From Nectonema munidae (lineage: Eukaryota > Nematomorpha > Nectonematoida > Nectonematidae), in contig JAUIRK010000896.1 in NCBI GenBank assembly GCA_030549495.1, positions 248,001 through 312,000 on the forward strand: DNA of 64,000 nt. The letters are read 5' to 3'. Of this stretch, positions 11,111 through 23,197 are shown piece by piece. Position 1 is the first letter of the stretch; each line of letters opens with the position of its first letter. The translations under genes and the position numbers were made by a program. The notes under the pieces are model-generated. The model was not told the origin of the DNA. It searched no databases and worked only from the letters and a program-made list of their open reading frames with translations.

Positions 11111-14103
11111 TTAATTTTTCAACATATTGGTACAAGTATAACAATTTACATTACATGATTCTTGAAATATATAACTACTGATTGCTGACGATTTCAGATG
11201 ATACTTAAAAGTTGAATATGAAAGAAATATATCTGAAGGTTTAAACGAATTTGACGTCCAAAGATCATAAGCTGTGTTAATGATGGACTGTGATGAGCCT
11301 GACAGTTTGAACAATCCTATTCTAGGTGTGTCCGGATGTCTCAAGAAGTAATTTGAATTATTATCTTTTCTTGTTGTGAAAAAATCGTGAAAAACTAAAG
11401 GAAGCATGTAGTTTAAATATTTGTATATGAAGGTATATATACTTCTTCTGTATATGTCCTTATACTTTAATAAAGAGTTATCATAGAATAATGAATTAGT
11501 ATGGCTGATAAAGGATTTACGAAAAATTATCCTCAACGCTTTTTTCTGAATTGCAAAAATGTTTGAGTTGCTGTGACCCCAATTAGATATGCTGTAATTT
11601 AGATGTGGTAAGAAGAGAGATTTATACAGCATCAAATGTATTTCAGGTGATAGTATATTTTTTGTTTTTGTAAACATACCTATAATAGAACTTAGCTTAC
11701 CTGATAAACTAGACAAATGCATATGCCAGTTTAGCTTATCATCTATCAATAAGCCCAAATAATTAAGGTAATGCACACGCTCTATTTTTATTTTCTCAAA
11801 TAATTGATCAGCATTGATTTGCAATTTGTGAAGAACATGGCCTTTGTTTTGCTTTTGTTGATTAGCATGCCATTATCATTAAGCCAGCTTTCAATATTAA
11901 AAAGATTTTCTTCAATACTTCTTGATACTATTTCTGAAGATTTTTGTTTAAAGACAGAAGAATCAAAGGGCAAAATCAAAGTCAAATCATCCGCATACAT
12001 TACTATATCTGAGTCCGGAAAGTGCTCGAATATGTCATTTATAAATACAATGAAAATAAGAGGAGCGAGAATGGAACCCTGTGGAACACCTGAGTTCACT
12101 AGTATGCTACTTGAAACCGCTGAATTAATAACTACTCTTTGGTATCGATCTGATAAATATGAACTGAAAAATTTAATCAGACTTTTCGAAACACCAAGAA
12201 GGCGAAGTTTATGAAGAATTAAAGAGTGTGGGATGGACTCAAAGGCTCGACTCAAATCCAAGAAAAAAGAAAAAACACTACTTTTAGCTTCCAGCTGATT
12301 AACAATTTTTTGTATAAATAATGAATGAAGAAGTTGCGTGGAGTGAAATTTACGAAATCCGAATTGATTCTGATTGATAAGTAAGTTAGATTCAAAATAA
12401 TTAACTAATTGTTTATATAGAATTCCCTCTAAGAGTTTGCCAACTGTACATATCAAAGAAACTGGGCGATAATTTGTAAGTAAATTATGATTACCTTTTT
12501 TGTATACTGGAAGGACTTTTGTAAGTTTAAATATTTTTGGAAAATAATGATAGTCTAAGCATCTGTTAAATCCGTTAAAGAGAATAGAACTAATATAGTT
12601 CCCAATAAGTTTTAAATGTCTAGCAGAAATATTGAAAAGGTCAGTTGCACTACTTTTTTTAAGTTCTTTAATACCGTTTAAAACATCATTCATCGTTAAT
12701 GGCTTGAAAATAAATTCGTTATTAGCGCATAAAGATATTTGAGGATTGGGATAACTGCTTCTTGTATTGAAATTGCTACTAAAATGCTCATTAAACAAGA
12801 CTGATATAGACAAATCATCCGAATATAACTTCTCTTCATGTAAAATTTCCAGTTTTTTGGTAATTCTAGGAAAAATTAGATTATTCATTTTTTTCCACAG
12901 GGTTTTAGGGTTATTTTTCTTAGAGTCTAAGTATGCAGAAAAATGAGCTCTTTTAGCTTGACGAACCTTATGCTTGATAAGATTTCTTAATTCTTTATAA
13001 TCATTTTTTAGTTTTCCTTGTAAAATATTACTTGACTGTTTCAACTTTTTGTGTATACAATTTCTTTTATTTATCAAAAAAATGATTTCTCTGGTACACC
13101 AAGGGTTAGCTTTATGTTTTTTGACATTCGGTTTATGAATTAATTTTGTAGACTGTTGAACAAGATCAGACAAAATATTGATAAAAGAATCGAATAGTGT
13201 ATCAATTGAACAATTTAGGTTATATACCAAAAACGAGTTCCAGTCCACACTTGAAGCTTTTTGTACAAAAAGGGTCTCATTAAAATGGGAAAACTTAGTT
13301 CTATTCATATTAGTACATAAATCTAGAGAAATAAGTATTGGATAGTGATCGGAGAATGACTCCTTTAAAATATAGGCTTTATATTTGAATTGATCTTTCT
13401 TGATAAAAAAATTATCTAATAAACTATTGGAATTTGCACTTGTAATTTTTGTAATCACTGGTTTATAAAAAAACGATGACATTTCATTTAAAAAATCACA
13501 CGAAAAATTAGACTCTTGATACTTCAATAAATCAACATTGAAATCGCCACAGAAAATATTATAATAATCATTATTTTGTGACTTTACAAGGTTTGTAAAT
13601 TCAAACAGAAACAACTCTCTGTCTTCAGAACCGTACCTAGGTGGACGATATATATTATTTATAATAACATTCCTGGATTTACTAGATATCGAAATTGAAA
13701 AAACTTCAAAGGTATTTAAAAGGTAATCATTAGTAATTATGTTAGCTTTAATAGAATTATGTATATAAAATCCAATCCCCGAATGAGAAGTCAGATGGCA
13801 TGGAAGAGAATAAAATGTGTAAGAATTTAGATTGAAAAAATTAAATTCATTTGATAAAATCCAGGTCTCTTGTAAACAAATTACATGAATTGTCTTAGAA
13901 TGACAGTGAGAAAAATCAATTAAAAATTTCTCCAAACTAATATGTTTGGAATTCAAAGACTGGATATTTATCGAAACTACATTAAAATTGAAAAGTTTAG
14001 TGCTTGAACAATAATCTATAAAATCAGAACTATCAGAATGTGAACTTTCAAAAAAATCGTCTAAAAAACAGATATTGTTGAGATCTAAATTATCGTCAAC
14101 CAT
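11111..14103 (-). CDS. LINE ORF2: APE endonuclease and reverse transcriptase (one frameshift)
   Basis: The N-terminal apurinic-type endonuclease shows SINIQSLN, CLQETW, GDFNVDLL and SDHYPI motifs. The reverse transcriptase shows YRPVSL, NQFGFRK, FFLDLSRAFESI, SGVPQGSILAPLIF and the catalytic MYADDLT. The first frame ends at 11,788 after 771 residues; the continuation (YLGLLIDDKLNW, then LPHLNYSISNWG) is in another frame from about 11,824 to 11,111. A one-base loss near 11,810-11,825 explains the break. Otherwise the C-terminal thumb region of Jockey/CR1 type is complete. ORF2 starts inside the ORF1 stop, so reinitiation is likely in the live form. Confidence 0.9.
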
Positions 14104-15202
14104 CAGTAGTTGTAATAGTATTTGATAATATAAATTTCCGTTCTTTTTGAACCAGTGGACATAAAGAACTTACAGCAATATGATTATTAATTTCTGACTT
14201 ACTGTTGATGCAATTGATATATTTATGTTTTTCATTATCATTTTTGTGTGGACAATTTTTGGCATCATGTGAATCTGAACAATATATGCATTTTGGAGAT
14301 GATATGTTCTTACATTTAGAGGACTTATGTCCAAACTGGCAGCAAACAGTACATTGAGTCTGAGAAGCATAATCGTAAATTCTAATTTTCTTTAAACACA
14401 TATAAATAAAATCAAAATTTACTTTTAAAATAGAACGCATCTGAGGAGAAACTTCACAAATAGTACTTTTATAAGCTTTGTCTTTTTTAGGAATGGAGAA
14501 CAATATTTTAATTGAGTCTGGATTGTCTTTCAAGAAAGAAGAAACATGATCATTTTTTACTGAAAAAGAAGATAAAAATTCATTATTATCCATTGAAGTA
14601 GGTACAAAAGGAATTATTATTCTTGGCTTAAACTTGACTGATTTTGAAAATTTGTACTTCTCGGTAAAGTTTGAGTCTTTCACAAATTTTTCTTCAGCTT
14701 CTTTTAGAGTAACTTTGGAAGGAAAAAAAATTTTTGCTTTATTTTTAGTAGAAGAAATGTTATCAACCTTTGTTGAGGAAAGCACAACACTTGCATAACT
14801 TTTGAAATTTTCAAAATTTTTATTATCTGATTTATCTTTGTAATTCACAGTCAAATAATTATTATTTTTCTCAGTTGATGTAATATTATCCTTGGAAATT
14901 GTACTTTTTGCGTTAAACAATTTTTTTTCTATTTTATCAAGTTTTTCTATTACAGTGTCGCATTTACATGTTGTACTAGACTTGGATGAAGTCTTGTTGA
15001 TATTCGAGCTGCAACAGGTGGTACAATTCCAACGCAAACCGGATGAAAAAAATATCTCCAGGGCTTGAAAAAGTTCCGTATCAACTTTTTGGCATGAATA
15101 GCAAAACCATTTGGAACAAGAAGAACAATGAATCATATCTTGACATTTAGTAGCTTTACAGAACGTACATGTCCAAATATTATCTTTGCTCTTTTTTCCC
15201 AT
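14096..15202 (-). CDS. LINE ORF1 protein with PHD-like and zinc-knuckle motifs
   Basis: The likely start is the ATG at 15,202 (MGKKSKDN); upstream in-frame codons are low-complexity F/Y/I. That gives about 369 residues. The N-terminus has a PHD/zinc-ribbon-like cluster (CTFC..C..MIHCSSCSKWFCYSC..CTTCC), a known feature of some CR1-clade ORF1 proteins. The middle is lysine/serine-rich. The C-terminus has two CCHC-type knuckles (CTVCCQFGHKSSKC and CIYCSDSHDAKNC) that would bind the LINE RNA. The stop TGA overlaps the ORF2 ATG in ATGGTTGA. The frame is intact. Confidence 0.85.
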   Translation of the reverse strand: MGKKSKDNIWTCTFCKATKCQDMIHCSSCSKWFCYSCQKVDTELFQALEIFFSSGLRWNCTTCCSSNINKTSSKSSTTCKCDTVIEKLDKIEKKLFNAKSTISKDNITSTEKNNNYLTVNYKDKSDNKNFENFKSYASVVLSSTKVDNISSTKNKAKIFFPSKVTLKEAEEKFVKDSNFTEKYKFSKSVKFKPRIIIPFVPTSMDNNEFLSSFSVKNDHVSSFLKDNPDSIKILFSIPKKDKAYKSTICEVSPQMRSILKVNFDFIYMCLKKIRIYDYASQTQCTVCCQFGHKSSKCKNISSPKCIYCSDSHDAKNCPHKNDNEKHKYINCINSKSEINNHIAVSSLCPLVQKERKFILSNTITTTDG

Positions 15203-15685
15203 AGCAAAATAAATATAAATAAAAAAATAAAAATAAAAAAAAATAAAAAAAAATAAAAGAGAAAACAAAAAAAAAATTTAATTTGAAAGTTAGAAAGCAC
15301 CATTAAAAGTTGGAGATGATGATGATGATTTGATTTCTCTAAGACAAATGAGAAAAAAGAGACGCCATTTTAAAGTTGGATCAAATTAGAAAAAAGAGAA
15401 TTCAAATTCAATCATTGACATATATGGAAGAATATGAGTTACTTGGTAAGCAAGTATCCTTTATTTCAAAAATTCATTTTGTTTTCATTAAGATAATAAA
15501 GAAAACTTGATTTCAGAGTCGATTTAAACAAATTCAACAATATATTTTTTAAAATATCAATCAATTTACTTATCTTTCTCAACAAATTTATTTCGAATAA
15601 ACTAAAAAAAAGTGAAAATAAAAGTACCAAATGATAAAATTTAATTTCATACATTAAAAATTTCAAAGATTAATCAAGGAAAACT

Positions 15686-15903
15686 TTAGCAAATTTTATT
15701 ATCTCTATTCCAAGGATCTCTTGTGAACGTTCCTTCGATAGAATTTCTATTTGAATCAACGCAAAAACAGCCAGGAGCCTCTCCATATCTGCATTGGACA
15801 GGATTAAATTCTCCATTTTCTAAAGATTCGAGACACTCTAAGTCTTGTACACCAGCTTTAATGTCCTCTTCACATTCTTTAAGTTTTTCCAAACAAGGTT
15901 TAG
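15686..15903 (-). pseudogene. Thyroglobulin type-1 exon, isolated copy (left arm)
   Basis: A terminal exon on the minus strand with an AG acceptor at 15,904-15,905 and stop at 15,686. It encodes a TY-1 domain (GEFNPVQCRYGEAPGCFCVD, then NSIEGT and a final KIC). Compared with the right-arm exon, the PEC preceding LENGEF is changed to LES, losing a conserved cysteine and proline. The Kunitz exon that precedes it in the right arm has no counterpart here because the duplication ends in the intron. It is therefore probably a non-functional gene fragment, although splicing to a new upstream exon cannot be excluded. Confidence 0.7.
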
Positions 15904-16109
15904 CTAAATATGATGATTTTTGAATATAAATTTTCAAAATAAAAATAATCAAACAAAAATATAAGTAAAAATAGTCAAAAATATTAACAAATTTTATCTT
16001 ACAATTTAAAATTGTATAGTAAAAAATGAATGTGATTTATGAAATTTTTAATTTTTAAAATATCATTAAAATTAGATTTTAAATAGTTGCAACTAATCAA
16101 AAGTAATGC

Positions 16110-17360
16110 TTCTAATCGTTCATCAGTCAGACTTGTTCGGTAAGTGGAATTTACATAGTTCAAACATAAGTTGTATAAAAGAGTGATGCCATACCAGAAG
16201 CAAATTTCTTCAAGTTTTGGAAGTCAGTTTCAAGAAAACAACAGTAAAGCTTCACAAGTTTTTTTCTCTATGATTTATCTTTAACATTTCATTTGATTAT
16301 AAATCAATAAGTTTTACCTATAATTAAACTGGCACGGCATTTAAGTTGCAATCAAATGGGCCCTGAAACTGAAAAATTTCATTTTCAACGCTATCGAGAT
16401 TTAAAAATCTTTCTGAAAAATGTTTATTCAAATTATAAATAATTTATTTTAGGATAATTAAGATTAATATTTGCAGTGATTGTGGAGCAAAATTCTTTGT
16501 AACATTGAAAATGAGAAAAATCTTTTTTAATTGTGTTTCAAATAATAAAAGTTTTCTTCCAAATCCTTTGATTAATCTATAAAATCACAAATAAGATAAG
16601 CTTTTCCTCAAAGTTTAAATTTAATTCATTCAAATGCTAATTTTGGTTGCCAGATAGGATTTCAGATTAATGGATTAGCTTCTTTTTTAGTAAGAAAAAT
16701 ATTTACTAAGTTAAAATGGAAAAGGACGAAATTAAACTGGAAAAGGACGGACTTAAAGTAAAAATGCTGTATGATATAGCAACATTGCGAATTGTTTTAA
16801 CAAAAGAATTATTATAAAGATTCTACATCAAAGTAACTTTAAATCGTAACCTAACGTGAGTGGTATAAACAAATTTTAGGATAATATTTCATCGTAACTA
16901 AATTTGTTCGTCTATTTTTAAAGATAGATTTATATTTCATTCATGTTACCTTTTTATTCATGCGCTTGACTGTACAAATTTTAACTTTCCCGTTATTCAA
17001 TGATTATTATATTCAAGTGCGATACATCAAATGTTACTAACTTTGTACAATATCTTATCGTCTTCTTCTCAGCAAAAAGGCTTGCTCTGGTAAATTTATC
17101 TTGATTCAATTTAAAGTTGGTTTAAGACATGTTTTTTAGGTTTCGAAATTTTCAGAAACGTATCTATACGCGAACCCGCATTTTTTGGGCCAAAATTTTG
17201 AATATTTTTATTCAAATTTCTAATCGGACTTGATATTTGATGGAACAAACTGTCATTTTCATATGAGCCCGCGGCCAAATTTTTTAAGGACCTTTAAAAA
17301 CCGGCCTTCTTGTGAGAAGAGGATGGAAAAGTTTGACTATATTATGTCTATAGGCTCTAA
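16110..17360. other. AT-rich start of the unique spacer, no gene seen
   Basis: The left-arm match stops at about 16,109. A short repeated phrase (TGGAAAAGGACG, near 16,720 and 16,740) is the only structure noted. Confidence 0.5.
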
Positions 17361-18620
17361 AATAGTGGTTGCCAACCTTTTTATGCTCTTGACCCCATTT
17401 TTTCCACAATCTAATTTGCTGAGCACGTCATAAATAAATGTTAATTAATTATAGTCTTGACAGATTTCCGAATGTGACTGACTTCATAAAAATACAATCG
17501 AAATTCGATGAACCTTCATGTATTTATCTATCAAATTTAACCGGTTTGAATATGACAATTTCTGTGCATAAATTTTTTTTTTTAATTTTACACAACAAAA
17601 TATTTTATTTTAAATATAATAAACTTTTCAATGTCATTGTTAATAAGGCATTTTTTCAACAAACTTATCTTCCGTGAATTTTTGGACAAAGCACAGCGTA
17701 AATCATGTTTGTGATCAAGTTTATTTCTTTTATTGCACTTTATTTGAAGTAACCTTCAAAATGCTAATTCGTACACATGTTGGGGAAAAGGCATACGAAG
17801 TCTCAACATTTTTTCTGATAAATTTGGATATTGAGGTTTTTTTAAATCCAAAACTCACTAAACTTCAAGGATTCAAAATCAACTTTGCAACCCATCATTA
17901 TCCATATATCATTTATGGATTCAATAAACCCGTCTTGTAATGTCTTGATAAATTGATTGACCTGAAACGTTTTGAATTTTGTTTCAAACAGGTTTTTGAG
18001 TAATGTATGGAATGTTTGACATATGTTTGGAAAGTATGAAATAAATTTATTTTTTATAGTCTTCAAATGTTCTATCAACGAGTTTAAAAGCGTCTCAATG
18101 TTGAAAACATGTATATATCTTATTTTAATTTTTCTTCTAGCCATAAATCGACTTTGAATTGAAAAGACGTTATGTTTTCTTCAAAAACAAAAAAACAAGC
18201 CATTCCCCTTCAAGTAAAGGTTGAAGGTATTTAAAATTGTAAAAAATCCCTAAAATATATGGTTTTTGTGAAATTTAATTTGCCAGTAAATAACTTTTAA
18301 AGGTGTATTTTATTTTGTTGAATTAAAAATCCTTTAACTTTATTACTCAACTCAAATAACCTATAGGCAAAACTTCTACTTTCGATAACTACCTGACTTC
18401 GGTATGGATAAAAGTTTCCCGCTTAGTGTCCAGGCATGGTTTTGCGAATAAGCGACTATAAGAGCACTTGACTCAATGAAGTTAACTCCTTTAAACACAT
18501 TTTATTATCATCAGGCAGAGTTTTTAACGCAACATGCAGTGAATTTCAACAGCTTTAGATGCTTTTATCACTTCCTGAAAACCAGATCTACACACTAACA
18601 ATGAAGGTGCACCACCGGTA
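17361..18620 (-). pseudogene. ZBED5-like hAT transposase remnant, copy 1
   Basis: TAGTGGTTGCCAACCTTTTT at 17,361 looks like a hAT terminal repeat (CAGTGGTT type). Upstream on the minus strand decayed coding includes IKNKFISYFPNICQTF, NPF-like LKNLFETK and FESLKFSEFWI, matching the C-terminal part of FAM200/ZBED5-type hAT transposases. A diverged relative lies in the same orientation at 61,755-62,900. Stops and frame shifts are frequent. The second terminal repeat was not found. Confidence 0.55.
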
Positions 18621-19310
18621 CAGTTATTTTTTCTAACTTAACCTACGCTCTTTGAAAAATACATGTATTTTTTCGTAGAAATATCAAAAATTTTTGTTGT
18701 TGTTAGGTGTTTCCTAAAATGATTTCGTCGATAGAGCTTTCTTTTTTTATATATTTTGCATACACTAATAGGTGCGCGTGATTACTTTTAAGTGGAGCGC
18801 AGTTTGGGCATTTTTCTTCGGGAACAGGAATATTCATAGCATTATAGAATTTGAAGCTGGATTAAAAAGACAAGTAAGAATGGTGGAGTAGTTAAAGAAG
18901 AACAGGCCATCACTCCTCCCCTCTCTCCTGCCCCTCTGGATTCCCCACTGCACTACATAAAATGTAAAAAATTAAGGCACAAAATGAAATAAAACAGAAT
19001 TAAACTATTGAAAGATGAGTTTTTCTTACCTAGCTCAGTATCACTAAAAGCAAAGTTTTATATTTTAAATAATAAACATTTATGTCAAATGTTTCCCCTT
19101 TTTTTCCTTCTTAATTCAACATATTTTATAATGACATTGATGGTCAAAAAGTTTATTATACAAATTGAAAAAATATCTTATTTCTGCTTAAAATAAAAGA
19201 GATAAAATTTTAAAACACAGTTATCGTGAGCTTGCATTAAAACTAAAAGCGCATTAAACATATAATCCCGCAAATTTCTTTCGCTAATAAAAACTAATTA
19301 GGTCTAACTT
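18621..19310. other. Intergenic, no gene seen
   Basis: Mixed-composition DNA with a C-rich patch near 18,915-18,950. No supported feature. Confidence 0.4.
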
Positions 19311-19314
19311 GTTA

Positions 19315-19450
19315 TGCAGATGGCCTAGTTGTAAGAGCGTGGAGTCTCGCTCAAGATGGTCTCGGTTGGATTCCTTATTGTGACTATCCTTACCATCTGT
19401 CCAACTATGGAAGTTTATTCTTCTCTTGGATGCAATACAAAGAACAAAAA
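19315..19450 (+). repeat. tRNA-like SINE head
   Basis: An A-box-like TGGCCTAGTTG (19,321) and B-box-like GGTTGGATTCC (19,364-19,374) are spaced as in tRNA-derived SINEs. The sequence does not fold into a full tRNA cloverleaf by eye, so a SINE or tRNA relic is more likely than a tRNA gene. Confidence 0.5.
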
Positions 19451-20819
19451 AAGTCCAAAATTTTTTATTTCTACCCAAGTTGGGATTGCGACCTTGAATC
19501 CCTTAACAAGCTCATTTCGAATATGCAAATATTATTGAATAAAAATTAAAAATAATTTTTTTTTAAAAAGTTGGAATTTGAATAAATTTTTGTATAAATA
19601 AAATTTGAATTTATACTCTTTTTTATAGTTTATTTAATATAGTTTTATATTGTTATTTATTTATATAATAAATTTTTGGAAAAATATATATATAGTATTG
19701 TTTACAAACTGCGAACTAATTCATTTTTTTGAGTTGTGAAAAACTCATGTGTCACATGTTTTGATATCTTCTAAATCTTTGAGAGGTTGTACAAGGAAGA
19801 CAACCCCTCAGAATTTTTAGACACTATCAACTAACACCATAAAAGTATAATGCTATATCTATCAAAACCATAACTATCTTTTATTCATAATAACACATGG
19901 AAAAACATTTCTATGTTATCAAACCTGGATTTGTGCAATCGTTCAGCTTGAAGTTTAAAATCGTCAATATTATTGTTTACTAAACTTGAGTGCTTTATTT
20001 CCAATGCAAGCGTCACTTGACGGGCTTTAGAAAAGTGGATGCTAATACTCCAGAACACAAAGGACACCTAGATTTCTCCCCACACCAGAAGTTAGTGCAG
20101 TAAAACCAAATTTCAAGTATGAGGCGTCATATTTCATTTTTAAGCCATTAAGAGAAATGCCCATTTACACCACCTATAAAATTAGGTCTGAAAAGCAATA
20201 AAAGAAAAAAATAGTATTCAATTGAAACACTAAATTATTTATTCTTTTAAATGAGATTTATTAGCAAAATCAAAAATGACATAATATCGATGCAATGTGT
20301 TGCACAAAACGATCCTCTCAATGACCCCTTCTTGTTCTTGATGGAACTGCTTAACGATCGCCTAGGGCAGGGGTTCGCGAACCCTTGGGGATTCGTTTCA
20401 CTTTTTTCAAGGGGTACTTTATAAAGGTATCTGAAAAGTTTTTTATTAATTTTTAACTGATATATACCACCCACATACATAAAATGGGTTGAAAATTTTC
20501 CCCAAAACCATAATAAAAAATAATTGAAAGTTGTTTTTCAGTATCATGAAAAATACACACACTCATAGAAAAATTCAGGTAATTTACTACTTTCTATTTG
20601 AAGAAGTGGTAAAATTATATTTTTAGTAATGTATGGCGCATTTAAACAGTGCTCCTCTCTTGACAATGTGCAGTGATTCTTTAACATAAAAGTAATTTAT
20701 ATTTATGCATTGCATTTGCTGTTTGATTGATTTGCAAGATAAATTTCGCTCTTTTAAACATTGAAGCAAGTATATGTTACTTTAAAGACTTTTAACAAAA
20801 TTACAAAAAAAATTAAATA
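19451..20819. other. AT-rich, no gene; possible hAT terminus
   Basis: At about 20,367 there is CAGGGGTTCGCGAACCC, a hAT-terminus-like palindrome without a visible partner. Otherwise nothing is supported. Confidence 0.35.
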
Positions 20820-20864
20820 GATTTCGCCCCCCCCCCCTATAAGAAATTTCTGGATCCGCCACTG
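20820..20864. repeat. Possible end of a hAT-type MITE
   Basis: CTGGATCCGCCACTG at 20,850-20,864, next to a poly-C run, reads on the other strand as a CAGTGGCGGATCCAG terminus, a common hAT-like end. No partner end was found. Confidence 0.3.
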
Positions 20865-20895
20865 TTGTTAATATTATTATATTTAAAAAAAATAG

Positions 20896-23018
20896 GGCAA
20901 TCTTTTACTTTACGGTTCCGTCAATCAAAAAATTTCTCTGACAAATTATTGGCTGTTTTGATGTCAATCAAACTATATAATTTTTAAGTAGCTTTAATAT
21001 ATGGCAATGCTATAAAGCATAAAAATTACAACATACATCTAAATGAATAAATAATATATTTATTTTACATTACTTAGAAAGCAAACATTTGATACAAAAA
21101 TTGATTAAAATTTTTTTTTATCGAATTAAAACTATAATAGAATTTCATTGAATATATTTTACTAAAAATTCTAAATCTAACTTATATAAAACTATATCAG
21201 TAAATTTAAAAAAAAATAGAAACTTTATAACATAAAAAATTCAAAAATTATAATAAAATTTTGTTGAATATATTCACCCTCTTTCTATCATATACATATA
21301 CATTATACACTCTCTGCAACGATTTATATGTTACACAGCACACCATATGAATTGTAAACACATGATCTTCTTCTTCGCTAATCCTTCCAGTTTTCAACTT
21401 CTACCCTACTCATTATTATAGTGGTTTGAAAAAGATGAGTGTCGGCGAAAATTCACCGTTTTAAATCTTGTGCCCAATAAATTATATTACTTTTTGAAAT
21501 TTATTTTAATTTTAATTTATGGGTCAACTTCAGCATCCGATTTACATATTTTACTAAAGATTCTAGATATAATTTACAAAAAAATAAGTGAGTAAATTAA
21601 AAAAAAAAGATAAAAATGAGTTAAAAATAAAAATACATACTTTATTTCTGTTCAATACTTGAGGCTACATAATTCCTTCAAAGAGTTTAAAAACAAAGTG
21701 AAGCACAAAATAATATTAATGTATAGTTTTATTAACTATTTTAAAAATCCAATTTATCATTCGTGAAATAAAAACCAGAAGTTTCAATTTTTAGATAAAA
21801 TTTCGTGTTGACTCGGAGTAGTCAGTAATTGCATTCACTTCTAAAGAAAGTGAAACAATTATTGATGTAGGTCGTAGGAAAACAAATTTGTCATTCTCGT
21901 ATCAAAACATCTCATCAATAGCAAAACACACAGAGCGATCGATTTGCGTATAGCGTTTGTATTTTTGTTGTGTGGTTCTGGTTGTATTCGTATAAGATGT
22001 TTCGCTCAGCATAGAGCAACACGCTTATGTGCTAATACTATTCATAAGTGTATGAATGTGTTTTGTATGGGTTTGGGTTTGAATAACAAAATCATTCTTT
22101 TGTAATTATTACTTGATACCACACATATGCATCCAAACAAATAAAAACAACACACGGAAAATATAACCAAATTCACCCACATATGCTACACTCGCTCAAA
22201 TCGATGAGAGACATGTATAATTTGACGAGTTGTTTTGACACGAGGGTAAGAAGTATATATTGTTTCATCATTTGTTCTATCAATTCATTTTCATCTGAAA
22301 TGAATGAACTTACGGATCCTACTTTGAGTGAGAATACAATTTTATCTGAAAATTGGAATTTTTCTTTTCTGTTACAAGTTTTAAATTCAAATGATAAATT
22401 AGAAATTTTTGTTTACTTCGCACAAAGTTATTTTAAATATTTTCCAATGCAATGATTGCCAACAAAATTGTAAATTATTAAAGAGAAATGATGTATCTGA
22501 TGGATATTGTTGGAAATGTTCTTTTTTTGCAAAAAGCCACCTCACCTTATTCTATGATTGGGGTGAGGTGTATGAATGGTGTCGTGACTATTCATTAGAC
22601 GCTATTATAATGAAGCATCTATTGTAAGTGGACGAACTGCTGTAGACTTGGCTAATTTTTGTAGAGAGATTGCTACAAGTTGGGTTGAAAGAAATTGTTT
22701 AACTGTTGGAGGTTTTGATGAAAACTTTGAACAAATTATAGTAGAAATTGATTAAAGCAAGTTTTTTCCTAGAAAATATCACAGAGGTACTTGGAGAGAA
22801 GGTCATTGGGTGTTTGGAGCAATTGAAAGAAATGAGCGAAACAAAATTTCTAATTTTTTTTTATTTACTGACACGATATTAATGTAAATTAAATCTAGGA
22901 TCTTTAGCCAAATATAGTTAATGTATTCTAATTAAATTTGAAATCTATAAAAATATTTTTCTTAATCTTTATATTATGATAGAGTTTAATTGACAGAACC
23001 GTAGAGTAAAAGATTACC
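20896..23018 (+). mobile_element. Merlin element 1 (decayed)
   Basis: Inverted terminal repeats of about 29 bp begin GGCAATCTTTTACTTTACGG at 20,896 and, read inward from 23,018, GGTAATCTTTTACTCTACGG. Both sides carry the 8-bp direct repeat AAAAATAG (20,888-20,895 and 23,019-23,026), matching the 8-9 bp target duplications of Merlin elements. Coding from about 22,280 to 22,870 resembles ISXO2/IS1595-type transposases, including a C..C...C..C ribbon, EIATSWVER and VEID followed by KYHRG..GHWVFGAIER, with an in-frame stop after VEID and a frame change near 22,450. The 20.9-22.2 kb part shows no coding. Confidence 0.85.
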
Positions 23019-23027
23019 AAAAATAGA

Positions 23028-23197
23028 AAATCAAAAAATATTTATTCTTTTTAAATATATCGTTGGCTCCCCTTACTTTTAGTTTCATATGTGCATAATT
23101 TGATAAAAATTAATTATTAAAGACTAGGTTTATCTTTCAATTTTAAAAGTAAGGGGAGCCAACGATATATTTAAAAAGAATAAATATTTTTTGATTT
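23028..23197. repeat. Perfect 54-bp inverted repeat (hairpin)
   Basis: Bases 23,028-23,081 are the exact reverse complement of 23,144-23,197, with a 62-bp loop. The stem includes the block GGCTCCCCTTACTTTTA. It starts one base after the Merlin 1 target duplication. Perfect pairing over 54 bp in old, mutated surroundings implies a recent origin. It may be a fold-back MITE or the product of a template switch. Confidence 0.9.

Larger units (their letters stand above)
10691..15398 (-). mobile_element. Near-complete CR1/Jockey-like LINE
   Basis: A 4.7-kb non-LTR retrotransposon on the minus strand: short 5' UTR (15,203-15,398), ORF1, an ORF2 overlapping it by 8 nt, a 3' UTR and a microsatellite tail (TTC repeat, seen as AAG repeats at 10,691-10,713). 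Comparison with the right arm gives a clean empty site near 47,985 and an apparent 4-bp target duplication AATT (10,687-10,690 and 15,399-15,402). Tailing with a short microsatellite instead of poly(A) is known in CR1-group elements. Coding is interrupted only by one frame shift in ORF2 as far as I can see, so the insertion is recent and younger than the inverted duplication. Confidence 0.92.
1..16109 (+). repeat. Left arm of large inverted duplication
   Basis: This segment matches the reverse complement of about 42,664-58,112 almost throughout. Base 1 pairs with base 58,112, and the match runs inward to about 16,109 / 42,664. The left arm carries a LINE insertion at 10,691-15,398 that the right arm lacks. 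It lacks about 4.6 kb present at 42,819-47,450. The arm starts at or before the window edge, so the outer boundary cannot be seen. Coding segments shared by both arms differ at only a few percent of residues, so the duplication is young or has been homogenised. Confidence 0.95.

Noticed and set aside
11804-12214. 136-codon plus-strand ORF
   Set aside because: It is antisense to LINE ORF2 reverse transcriptase and has no independent support.
15723-15923. Plus-strand ORF over the TY exon (and its mirror at 47,473-47,673)
   Set aside because: Antisense shadow of the thyroglobulin type-1 exon.
19315-19390. Possible tRNA gene
   Set aside because: A and B boxes are recognisable but stems do not pair as a cloverleaf by eye; a SINE head fits better. 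The same applies near 1,740, 45,900 and 56,400.
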